Assembly (NCBI GenBank): GCA_022614735.1
Contig: JAKEHZ010000099.1
Location: forward strand, 1-36,687
From: Acidobacteriota bacterium
GTDB taxonomy: Bacteria; Acidobacteriota; Blastocatellia; RBC074
Reading direction: 5' to 3'
Length of the DNA: 36,687 bases
Made by a program: the position numbers and the translations under genes. Positions 15,711-23,648 of this stretch are shown here, piece by piece (positions within the stretch are counted from its first letter, which is position 1; each line of letters begins with the position of its first letter). The notes below the pieces were generated by a model. The model did not search any database, had not been told where the DNA came from, and worked only from the letters and a program-made list of their open reading frames with translations.

Positions 15711-17903
15711 ATGAGTCATCAACCTGGAAGCACAGCAAAAACGGCTGAAGCCAACCAGCGGAGCAGCACTTCAGTATCCCGACAGCCGCTCTCGCCGTCC
15801 TCTCCAGTAGGTCATCAGTTGTTGCAACTCCAAAGGGCAATTGGTAATCGAGCTGTCGGTCGCGTCGTCCAGACTAAACTCAAAGTCAACCAGCCTGGTG
15901 ACCGGTACGAACAGGAAGCCGACCAGCTGGCAGAGAAGGTCATGCGCATGCCGGATGGAGATCAACTCGGCATATCTAACGGCTCGACGCAAATTCAGAG
16001 AAAATGTGCTGCCTGCACCAGCGGACAAAGCCTTTGTCCGAAATGTGAGGAGGAAGAAAGAATTCAACGCCAACGACTGGCAGCGGACCTTACGCCACTG
16101 CTCCAGCGCCAGCCGGCAGAGCCTGAAGAAGAGGAAGAAGACCAACTCCTCCAGTCCAAAGCCTCCCCGGGACACACACCAGAAGTCAGCCCTAAAGTCG
16201 CTGCAAACCTCCATGCGCTGCGAGGTGGAGGGCAACCTTTGCCACAATCCGTTCGGTCTTTCTTCGAGCCGCGATTCGGGGTCGATTTCAGCAGTGTGCG
16301 GGTGCATGCGGATGGCCTGGCTGCAAAGACCGCGCGCGACTTGCAAGCCCGAGCTTTCACAATAGGCAGCGATGTGGCATTCGGACCGGGCGAGTACGCA
16401 CCGGATAGCGCTGAGGGAAGGCAGTTGCTGGCGCATGAGTTGACGCATGTGGTGCAGCAGAGATCAAGTTCGTCGCCAGCCGAACCGAAACTCCAGCGCC
16501 AACCCAACAATGTCAGCCCACCACCAGAACGCACACCTGCCGAAGCTGCTGCTCAGGCACTTATCGTGGACGACGTGGTGTCAGAACTGGGACCAGGCCA
16601 GATGAAAAAGAGTGAGTTCATAGCCAAACTACGCGCAGAAGTGTGCAAGACTGCTGAGGAAGTCCTGGCAAAAGTTGATCAGACTACGGAAGGCTGCCCC
16701 TATCTTGATTTCTGGTTTGATTTTTACGGTAAAAAAGATGCCCAGCATATCGAAAGGGCTATCAGAAAATTTGTTCCCGAAGCCTCAGGTGCTACCACGG
16801 CAATGGATTACATCCCCAGTATTACTGCCCGAGTGCGAATTGGTGTTGAAACCTGGGCGAGAACCGGCGAGATCACGGGTGTACCTGAAGGAGTGCCTAT
16901 TGAATTGCCCGGAACAACCTCATTAGCAAGTACCGAAGAAACCACACCAGCAACAAGTGGTATACAGTTCAAGAGCCGTTCTGGGGGGGCGAGAGCAGCC
17001 AGAAATCCGCAAGCAATACAGGCGCAATTAGGCCCTGGCCGTCCCCTTGAAGGGAGTGTGAAATCACGCATGGAGTCTGCTTTTGGTACGAGCTTCTCTC
17101 ATGTTCGCGTACACATGGATGCCCGGGCTTCCTCACTCTCCAGCAGTTTTCAAGCGCGTGCTTTCACAGTGGGCGAGCACATTGCCTTCGGGTCAACGGA
17201 ATATCGACCAGGAACGTTGATCGGCGACGCACTTATTGCCCACGAACTGGCTCATGTGTTGCAGCAAGGAAATATGAGCACGAATGTCTCACCAGCAAAA
17301 GAAAGCGACACAAGTTATAGCGGCTTGGAAGATGATGCTGATTTATCTGCGATCGGTGCTATTGCTCACCTTTGGGGCGGTGCCAAAGGAATGCTCAGAG
17401 ACCTTACAAAGAATACGACTCCGCGCCTAAAGTCCGGGCTATCATTACGAAGATGCCCGGTGGTAGGGGGAGGTGTAAGGATAGCTGGAAAGAGTTGTAT
17501 AAAACAAGCGGGAAGAGAAGCAGCGAAACAAACGGGAAAAGAAGTAGCGAAACAAACGGGAAAAGAAGCGGCGAAACAAACGGGAAAAGAAGCGGCGAAA
17601 CAAACGGGAAAAGAAGCGGCGAAACAAACATCGGAGCAGACTTTGCAGGCCGCTCTTAAGCCCAATACTATGCGGCATATTTTTGGCAAAGCCCAACATG
17701 GGTTAGAATCTTTGGTAAAACGATTAGGCAGTGAAGAAGCTGTCATTCGACAAGCTGTGCAAGGTCTGAGCCGAGCGCGAGCGAGCTTGCCTGCGGCAGG
17801 GCAATTTGAAACTATAGTCAGCATTGCCGGAACAAATGTGACTGTTCGAGGAGCAGTGGTGAATGGCATTCCCAGAATTTCAACCATGTTTGTACCACCA
17901 TAA
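15711..17903 (+). CDS. DUF4157 eCIS cargo A: two DUF4157 cores, repeat linker, C-terminal toxin-like domain
   Basis: A 730-residue protein. Residues 35-82 are the leader module shared by all five cargo genes (core GNRAVGRVVQTKLKVNQPGD, later KVMRMPD). Four cysteines follow (KCAACTSGQSLCPKC, about 98-112), perhaps a zinc knuckle. DUF4157 core 1 is about 170-250 (RGGGQPLPQSVRSFFEPRFG, HELTHVVQQ at 242). A second core lies at about 440-520 with HELAHVLQQ at 511. Residues of about 597-641 are AKQTGKEA octapeptide repeats, probably a helical linker. The last 80 residues (starting HIFGKAQHGLESLVKRLG and ending VNGIPRISTMFVPP) look like a polymorphic-toxin tip of unknown activity. DUF4157 is a known N-terminal domain of eCIS-associated toxins. 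No signal peptide is present, consistent with loading into the particle. The following TPR-like gene may be its partner. Confidence 0.82.
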   Translation: MSHQPGSTAKTAEANQRSSTSVSRQPLSPSSPVGHQLLQLQRAIGNRAVGRVVQTKLKVNQPGDRYEQEADQLAEKVMRMPDGDQLGISNGSTQIQRKCAACTSGQSLCPKCEEEERIQRQRLAADLTPLLQRQPAEPEEEEEDQLLQSKASPGHTPEVSPKVAANLHALRGGGQPLPQSVRSFFEPRFGVDFSSVRVHADGLAAKTARDLQARAFTIGSDVAFGPGEYAPDSAEGRQLLAHELTHVVQQRSSSSPAEPKLQRQPNNVSPPPERTPAEAAAQALIVDDVVSELGPGQMKKSEFIAKLRAEVCKTAEEVLAKVDQTTEGCPYLDFWFDFYGKKDAQHIERAIRKFVPEASGATTAMDYIPSITARVRIGVETWARTGEITGVPEGVPIELPGTTSLASTEETTPATSGIQFKSRSGGARAARNPQAIQAQLGPGRPLEGSVKSRMESAFGTSFSHVRVHMDARASSLSSSFQARAFTVGEHIAFGSTEYRPGTLIGDALIAHELAHVLQQGNMSTNVSPAKESDTSYSGLEDDADLSAIGAIAHLWGGAKGMLRDLTKNTTPRLKSGLSLRRCPVVGGGVRIAGKSCIKQAGREAAKQTGKEVAKQTGKEAAKQTGKEAAKQTGKEAAKQTSEQTLQAALKPNTMRHIFGKAQHGLESLVKRLGSEEAVIRQAVQGLSRARASLPAAGQFETIVSIAGTNVTVRGAVVNGIPRISTMFVPP
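17499..17633 (+). repeat. 24-bp tandem repeat inside cargo A
   Basis: Four nearly identical 24-bp units occupy 17523-17618 (the first differs at its last two bases). They are flanked by a divergent unit at 17499-17522 and a partial one from 17619. Each encodes Ala-Lys-Gln-Thr-Gly-Lys-Glu-Ala. The DNA near-identity shows recent expansion. Because the unit is a multiple of three, copy-number change would alter linker length without breaking the frame. Confidence 0.93.
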
Positions 17904-17914
17904 GGAGAATTAAG

Positions 17915-18556
17915 ATGAGTGGTCACGCAAGTAAAGATGAAATGAAAATTGTCGAGCAGCTGGAATCCGCTATTGATTTGAAAACGAGCCCAATTGATGA
18001 TTTGTTGGAACTCGGTCAACTCTATATTGAGCCATGCCATCGGGAAGCAGAAGCCATATTAATATTTGAAACCATCTTGATGCGCAATCCTCACAATAAT
18101 GCCGCAAAATTTTGGCTGGCATATTGCTGCCTTCATTATCTTATGGACCCAAAAGCACTCCAGCGCGCAGTATCTCTTCTTGAAACTAATATCAATGCCA
18201 ATGACGATTATGCTGGAGCTTCTTATGCCATGTTGGCCGAAATTTTCGAGGAGCAAAATAGTTCGTCGCATGAGAAAAAGATTCAGATGCTTGAAGCCTC
18301 TGTAATAAAAGAGCCCTCCTGGGTATACAATCGCCAAAGTTTGGCATGGGCATACATTGAAGTAGGCCGCTTTGCAGATGCTTTTGAACAAATACAAATC
18401 GCGCTTACAAACGTGCAAGAGCCTGATCCGGGATGGAATATTACTAAACGCAACTTTGAAGAATCCATCACGGGACGGACGGGATATAGGGCAATTGAGC
18501 GTCTTCAATCTGATCTTGAGAAAATAAAGACCGAACTGGAAAAAACGAAAAAGTAA
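17915..18556 (+). CDS. TPR-like helical protein, possible partner of cargo A
   Basis: A 213-residue all-helical protein with TPR-like pairs: DLLELGQLYIEPCHREAEA, then IFETILMRNPHNNAAKFWLA, and later NRQSLAWAYIEVGRFADAFE followed by QIQIALTN. It ends in a charged coiled-coil segment (LQSDLEKIKTELEKTKK). There is no signal peptide or membrane helix. The start ATG 17915 has a good AAGGAG ribosome-binding site, and the gene begins 11 bp after cargo A, so it is surely co-transcribed. Being directly downstream of a protein with a toxin-like tip, it could be an immunity protein, or a chaperone/adaptor for loading. Neither role can be proved from sequence, and no other cargo gene has an equivalent neighbour. 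Confidence 0.7.
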   Translation: MSGHASKDEMKIVEQLESAIDLKTSPIDDLLELGQLYIEPCHREAEAILIFETILMRNPHNNAAKFWLAYCCLHYLMDPKALQRAVSLLETNINANDDYAGASYAMLAEIFEEQNSSSHEKKIQMLEASVIKEPSWVYNRQSLAWAYIEVGRFADAFEQIQIALTNVQEPDPGWNITKRNFEESITGRTGYRAIERLQSDLEKIKTELEKTKK

Positions 18557-18780
18557 TGATTCGAAATTTTGGCAATAATGGACACGAATTGGGAGCCGGT
18601 TTCGTTCGAGCGCACTCTTGTACTTCCTACAACCGCCAGTAAAAGAGTGAATCCTACGAAGCAAATCACTTCTGATCGAATATGAGAACTTTCTCCTATG
18701 GCAGTTCGACATGAATAGAGCTGATTCAAGTCAACGGGTAGTCTATTGAATGCTAACGGCTAAACATATAGATAAGTGAA

Positions 18781-19980
18781 ATGTATATAAGCATTCGCAC
18801 AGTAACCATTAGTTTTTTAGATAAACTCGTACGCCCAGAAATTCAAGTGCATCACCAGTCTTGGTCTTCTTACCAAGTTTGCGGATGCATTGGTATTGCT
18901 TTCGCCGTATTCCTTACTAATGCACATGTACTGCGACTAGGACTTTCACACTGGATGATGGCAGGACTTTTAGTGTGTGCCGTGTTTACATTTCTTGCGG
19001 TGATTATGGCAACCAAGATCATTATTGGGGAGGAACGAATCATCTACTACCACCATGAAATAGCCGTAATGTTGGTTTCTGCTCTCGTGTTATGGTTACT
19101 AGATCAACCACTACTCCTTTATCTCGATATCACGATTCTCGGTATTGGTATTTTCCTGGCTTGTGGTCGCATCGGCTGCCTGATGGTCGGTTGCTGTCAC
19201 GGTAAGCCGCATCGTTGGGGTGTCTGCTATCGCGATGATCACGCTTCCGCTGGCTTTACGCCATATTATGTCGGCGTGCGGCTCTTCCCCGTTCAGCTTA
19301 TGGAATCGTTATGGGTATTGGTTATTGTCGTCATTGGCAGTGCACTTATTCTCAGCAACAAACAGCCAGGTGAAGCATTGGCTTGGTATGTCATCGCCTA
19401 CGACCTTGGACGTTTCTGTTTTGAATTTTTGCGCGGCGATCCCGAGCGGTCTTACTATTTGGGCTTTTCTCAGCCGCAATGGATTTCGCTCATTCTCATG
19501 CTTCTCGTGGTTGGCGCAGAGTTCGCCGGTATCTTGCCTTTTCAGACTTCGCATATTGGCGCAACGGGGCTTTTGGTAATGACGATGATCAGTGTCGCTT
19601 TATGGCGGCGCTTTGGCATTGTTTCGAAGCATCAACTCTTGCATCCCCGCCACGTCAAGGAAGTTGCTGAGGCAATTGAATTAGTTTCGAATATTGCAAT
19701 CGAAGCAAACGCTATTTCTCCCAAAGAAGAGTTTCTCCCGAGAACGATTCACCTTGCTTGCACCTCTAATGGCGTCAATCTCTCCACGGGCAGAATTAAG
19801 AATGCCGCTGGCCATATTCAACTTTACACGCTTTCATCTCGTCATGAGCTAATGACGGAAACGGTGGCAAGAATACTGGCAGATTTGATTCTTTTGCTGA
19901 AACATGCTGCAAGCTCACACGAGCTCGTCAAGGGCAATCGCGGCGTTTTTCATTTATTGGTTCACACAGGTCGAGCATGA
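18781..19980 (+). CDS. Lgt-like prolipoprotein diacylglyceryl transferase family membrane protein
   Basis: A 399-residue protein with about six or seven membrane helices up to residue 280. Lgt-type features include CGRIGCLMVGCCHG at about 128-141 (variant of the Lgt GR..N signature), FPVQLMESLW near 172, and the conserved YDLGRFCFEFLRGDPE at about 207-222. Lgt moves a diacylglyceryl group from phosphatidylglycerol to a lipobox cysteine. Here the Asn of the usual signature is replaced by Cys/Gly, as in divergent family members, so substrate may differ. Residues of about 283-399 form an extra soluble domain not found in housekeeping Lgt (TIHLACTSNGVNLSTGRIK, HIQLYTLSSRHELMTE). The gene follows a gap of 224 bp and its stop overlaps the next cargo start (ATGA at 19977-19980). 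Unlikely to be the cell's main Lgt. Confidence 0.75.
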   Translation: MYISIRTVTISFLDKLVRPEIQVHHQSWSSYQVCGCIGIAFAVFLTNAHVLRLGLSHWMMAGLLVCAVFTFLAVIMATKIIIGEERIIYYHHEIAVMLVSALVLWLLDQPLLLYLDITILGIGIFLACGRIGCLMVGCCHGKPHRWGVCYRDDHASAGFTPYYVGVRLFPVQLMESLWVLVIVVIGSALILSNKQPGEALAWYVIAYDLGRFCFEFLRGDPERSYYLGFSQPQWISLILMLLVVGAEFAGILPFQTSHIGATGLLVMTMISVALWRRFGIVSKHQLLHPRHVKEVAEAIELVSNIAIEANAISPKEEFLPRTIHLACTSNGVNLSTGRIKNAAGHIQLYTLSSRHELMTETVARILADLILLLKHAASSHELVKGNRGVFHLLVHTGRA

Positions 19981-21524
19981 AGGCAGCAAAAAACAAAACT
20001 CAAAAGGCCTCAGATAAATTATCACGAAGAGCGTCGAAAGTTAGTCGAGAGAAAGACCAAGCGATAACTCTACATCCTTTCTTGTATTTGCAACAGACCG
20101 CTGGCAACCAAGCGGTTGGGCTGATGATTCAAGCCAAGTTGCAAGTCAATCAGCCGGGAGATAAGTACGAGCAGGAAGCGGATCGAGCGGCAGAGGAGGT
20201 GATGCGTATGCCGGATGCGATGTCACCGCACATTTCTTACAGTTCACCTGCATATATGCAGGTCACTTCAAAACCAGCAGAAGAAGAACATTTGCAAACC
20301 CGAGAGGCTCATAGTGAGGCACCAACAGTATCACCCTCTGTCGAAAGCCACATCAATTCACTCCGAAGCGGTGGTCAGCCATTATCAACGTCGGTGCGCG
20401 CTTATTTTGAGCCAAGATTTGGGTATGACTTTGGCGAAGTGCGGGTGCATACGGACGGCCGTGCGGCTGAATCAGCGCGGGCAGTGAATGCATTAGCGTA
20501 TACACTCGGACGCGATGTGGTGTTTGGATCAGGACAATATGCCCCAGAGACAAGCAATGGACGAAAATTGCTGGCGCATGAGTTGGCGCATATCGTGCAA
20601 CAGCGCGGCTCGATCACATCACCAGGGTCTCAGCATGGATTGATCCACCGAGCGCCCGATAAGCCCTCAGGCAGCACCCCCAGCCTGCCCTGGAAGCACG
20701 GTGATCATTCTCTCTTTGAGGAGACGAAAGAGGGAATCCGGTTTCTGGTTGGCGTTAGTTCCAGCGATACAGAGAAGGCAGTTCGAGGGGCGATTCCGTC
20801 TATAGCTAAGCAAATCGCGACGGACAATAAACGCATTAATGACTCAGCGTTCCAAGTGAAAACCTGCTTCATCGTCTCGACAACGACGCGGTTTGCATTG
20901 CACAACGGTGATCCCGTCCTGATGTTGGATCCCGCCGATGCTAATGTAGATACCGTTGCTCACGAGATGGGGCACGCAATTTTTCATTATCTCAGCGCTC
21001 GAGGAGAGTCGAAAGAACCGGATGCCACTAAGGCAAAGAATTTCCGCCTTCGTATTTCAGATATTTATCTGCGGCTTGCAAGCACGAAGGAGTTCACCGA
21101 AGGAGACGAGACACATCCGGCGGGTCTCTGGATCGTCGATCCCTCACAGTGGAAGCCCGGAAGCAAGAAGGAGCACCCGTGGGATGATCCCGATGAATTT
21201 TTCGCCAGCGCAAAGGAAGCTTATCAAAGAGATCTCGCCGGGCTCAAAAAGTCGATCGCACGATTCAAGAAATTTGACAGCAAAGTCGGCGCGCCGGCAG
21301 ATGAGCTCATAGCTCTGCTCGACGCTTTTCTCGGTGCCGGTAAGTTGCCTTCGAAGGGATTATCTGAGACAAGAGCCACAAAAGCGGAGGAGGAGCTCAA
21401 GCGCACCACGCGCGTGAGCAAGGTCGAAGATACAGTGATGAGGGGTACGCTCCTACAGTGGCTCCTGGATCCCGACAGCAGACCGAAACGGGAGAAGGCC
21501 AAGCCTTCTATTACATCTCCGTAG
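19977..21524 (+). CDS. DUF4157 eCIS cargo B with ATLF-like metallopeptidase C-terminus
   Basis: A 515-residue protein. It has a basic N-terminal tail, then the shared leader at 33-80 (GNQAVGLMIQAKLQVNQPGD, EEVMRMPD). There is no four-Cys segment. The DUF4157 core is about 128-210 (RSGGQPLSTSVRAYFEPRFG, HELAHIVQQ at 201). The C-terminal domain carries a second, separate zinc motif, VAHEMGHAIFHYL (His329, Glu330, His333). About 74 residues later comes WDDPDEFFASAKEAYQRD, reminiscent of the glutamate-ligand EFFAEAF motif in anthrax lethal-factor-like (ATLF/M34-type) peptidases. A gluzincin-type zinc protease is therefore the likely effector activity. Translation is coupled to the upstream Lgt-like gene by a 4-bp overlap. 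No lipobox is visible at its N-terminus, so it is not an evident Lgt substrate. Confidence 0.8.
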   Translation: MKAAKNKTQKASDKLSRRASKVSREKDQAITLHPFLYLQQTAGNQAVGLMIQAKLQVNQPGDKYEQEADRAAEEVMRMPDAMSPHISYSSPAYMQVTSKPAEEEHLQTREAHSEAPTVSPSVESHINSLRSGGQPLSTSVRAYFEPRFGYDFGEVRVHTDGRAAESARAVNALAYTLGRDVVFGSGQYAPETSNGRKLLAHELAHIVQQRGSITSPGSQHGLIHRAPDKPSGSTPSLPWKHGDHSLFEETKEGIRFLVGVSSSDTEKAVRGAIPSIAKQIATDNKRINDSAFQVKTCFIVSTTTRFALHNGDPVLMLDPADANVDTVAHEMGHAIFHYLSARGESKEPDATKAKNFRLRISDIYLRLASTKEFTEGDETHPAGLWIVDPSQWKPGSKKEHPWDDPDEFFASAKEAYQRDLAGLKKSIARFKKFDSKVGAPADELIALLDAFLGAGKLPSKGLSETRATKAEEELKRTTRVSKVEDTVMRGTLLQWLLDPDSRPKREKAKPSITSP

Positions 21525-21589
21525 TAGGGTAAGGAAGGAAACCGGTTTTTGGGAGGCGTTAGTGACAGCAAGACAAGAGACTGACAATC

Positions 21590-23578
21590 ATGACGCGTCA
21601 AAAGATCATCAAAACCAACCAAGAGGAGCGTCAAAAGAAAACGCAGCCGTCTGCTAAATTAGCATCCACACTAGCCCCGGGCCATTCGCTACTACAACTC
21701 CAACAAATGCTCGGCAATCAAGCTGTGGGTCGTTTCCTCCAGGCTAAACTCGAAGTCAATCAACCAGGGGACAGACACGAAGAGGAAGCGGATCGAGTGG
21801 CGGATATGGTGATGCGCATGCCGGAGCCAGGGCCTCTCACCCCCCCTAATGGTTCATCTTCAAGCATGCAAAGAAAGTGTGCGGCATGCGCGAGTGGACA
21901 AGGACTTTGCCCTAAATGCGCTGAAGAAGAAAGGTTGGAGCGAAAACCAGTGGCCTCACCGATTACGCACTTCATTCAGCGACAGGTGGGACTGGAGCCG
22001 GAAGAGGAAGAATCTCTCGCCCAAACTAAAAAGGTACATAGTTCTGCTCCGCTGGTGTCACACTCTGTAGAGAACTATGTTAATTCAATCCGAGGCAGTG
22101 GTCAGCCTCTGTCGCAGCCGGTGCGCGCATATTTGGAACCAAGATTTGGTTATGACTTTTCCGAAGTGCGGGTCCATACAGACAGCCGGGCAGCCGAGTC
22201 AGCTCGGAAAGTGAATGCTCAGGCCTACACGGTTGGGCGGGATATCGTCTTTGGTGCGAGGCAATACGATCCAGAGACCGATCAAGGGAGAAGATTGCTG
22301 GCGCATGAGCTGACCCACACATTACAGCAGACACCTGTCGCCAAAGTTCGGCGTCGTCGATTGTCCGGAATAGATGAAGAGCAAGAAGAGAAGGTCATGG
22401 CGAAAGAAGACTCGACCGGAGCACAAAAGCTGATGCGATTTCCCGCCACAGCGGAATCTTCCCCGGTAACTCCGGTCACTGAGAAAGCCTATGGTCTTGC
22501 TCTCCAGAGGGCGGAAGAAGATGAGCCCTTGGAAGAGGAGGCTGAGAAAATTACTGAACGCAGCGAGGAGAAGACTTGGTCCAAAACCTCTCCGGGCCTC
22601 ACTGAACAGGACAAACCCAACGAGCGATTCCTCCTCATGAATTTCGGTATCAACAAAGCTGAACTCAAAAAGGAACACGAAGACTTTCTCAAGAATACTG
22701 TTTTCTACGGAACGTTAACCAGTGACCCTATGGCCAAGATCACAATCGTCGGCCATGCCGACCAAACTGGCCCAAAGAAGTTTAACGAGCGGCTGAGCAA
22801 AAAGAGAGCCAAGGAAGTGGAAAAAAAACTTAAAGAATGGGGCAGACACTCTATTCGCATCGAGACTGTGGCAGGTAAGGGATTTGAAGCTCCTATTGCC
22901 GACAATAAGAAAGTCTACGGCCGCGCTAGAAATCGACGGGTTGAAATCCTCGCTACCCCCTTTAAACCGAACAAGCCCGTCCCTGAACTACTAACCGAGT
23001 TACAGAGCGGGATGGCGCCTTATGTTTTCAAAGTAAATAATTTTTCGGCTGCCCCGTTTCAGGACACTATCAAGCGCATCGTTGAGGAGGCTTACAAGCC
23101 AGTCTCACTGATCAAGTTTGACTGGGAAGGGAAATCCGCCGATGCCGAAGGTTGGATCGATTTTGATGACTCCACCGAGTTCCAGAAGGCATTAGGACTG
23201 AGCGGCGACATTTACCTGAAAAGTTTTATGAACAATGAGATTTGTAGAGATGAGGGAGATCCATCAACTTGCGAAAAGGTCTTCCCAAAGACCGCAGAGA
23301 TCATGGGCCGCGCCATCGCCAATACCGTCGCACACGAAGCCGGGCATCGTCTGGCTTTGGATCATGTACCTGGTACAGATAACTATATGTGGTCGCCAGA
23401 GCTACACCCCTTGTTTTCCAAGAAGGGCAAAACATTTGATGATAAGGTTCTTTTGCAAAGGACACTCCAGGCGGTGACCGCCAAGTTTAATGATTCCCAG
23501 CTTGTCCATATGGTGAATAGGATCAAAGAACAACGCAAGGAGCGCAAGGAAAAACCTGGTGTGATTGAATTCGAGTAA
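21590..23578 (+). CDS. DUF4157 eCIS cargo C with OmpA-like and metzincin-like domains
   Basis: A 662-residue protein. The shared leader is at 32-79 (GNQAVGRFLQAKLEVNQPGD, MVMRMPE) and the four-Cys segment at 97-110 (KCAACASGQGLCPKC). The DUF4157 core is about 165-247 (RGSGQPLSQPVRAYLEPRFG, HELTHTLQQ at 239). An acidic linker leads to an OmpA C-terminal-like domain at about 345-460 (MNFGINKAELKKEHEDFL, TIVGHADQTGPKKFNERLS, YGRARNRRVEIL), a fold that usually binds peptidoglycan. The last third has VAHEAGHRLALDHVPG (His582, Glu583, His586, His592) and a nearby NYMW that could be a Met-turn, giving a metzincin-like zinc site with Ala in place of the common Gly. This suggests a protease delivered with a wall-binding module. 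It follows cargo B by 65 bp. Confidence 0.82.
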   Translation: MTRQKIIKTNQEERQKKTQPSAKLASTLAPGHSLLQLQQMLGNQAVGRFLQAKLEVNQPGDRHEEEADRVADMVMRMPEPGPLTPPNGSSSSMQRKCAACASGQGLCPKCAEEERLERKPVASPITHFIQRQVGLEPEEEESLAQTKKVHSSAPLVSHSVENYVNSIRGSGQPLSQPVRAYLEPRFGYDFSEVRVHTDSRAAESARKVNAQAYTVGRDIVFGARQYDPETDQGRRLLAHELTHTLQQTPVAKVRRRRLSGIDEEQEEKVMAKEDSTGAQKLMRFPATAESSPVTPVTEKAYGLALQRAEEDEPLEEEAEKITERSEEKTWSKTSPGLTEQDKPNERFLLMNFGINKAELKKEHEDFLKNTVFYGTLTSDPMAKITIVGHADQTGPKKFNERLSKKRAKEVEKKLKEWGRHSIRIETVAGKGFEAPIADNKKVYGRARNRRVEILATPFKPNKPVPELLTELQSGMAPYVFKVNNFSAAPFQDTIKRIVEEAYKPVSLIKFDWEGKSADAEGWIDFDDSTEFQKALGLSGDIYLKSFMNNEICRDEGDPSTCEKVFPKTAEIMGRAIANTVAHEAGHRLALDHVPGTDNYMWSPELHPLFSKKGKTFDDKVLLQRTLQAVTAKFNDSQLVHMVNRIKEQRKERKEKPGVIEFE

Positions 23579-23648
23579 AGCCGAGCTTGTACAGTTTATT
23601 CCTAGTCGGTAATTGATGTTGAAAATAGTTGGCAAATGAGCGTAGTAA

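Noticed and set aside
17366..18040. Long minus-strand frame (224 codons) and similar repeat-rich frames at 17404-17699
   Set aside because: They are mirror images of the 24-bp repeat and the end of cargo A, with low-complexity Phe/Val/Ser translation and no context.
18557..18780. Promoter candidate (TTGAAT 18746, TATAGA 18767) before the Lgt-like gene
   Set aside because: The 15-bp spacer is short and it would leave almost no leader before ATG 18781; too weak to report as a feature.
18781..19980. Calling the Lgt-like gene the housekeeping lgt
   Set aside because: It has a variant active-site signature, an extra C-terminal domain, and sits coupled to a cargo gene, so a symbol would mislead.
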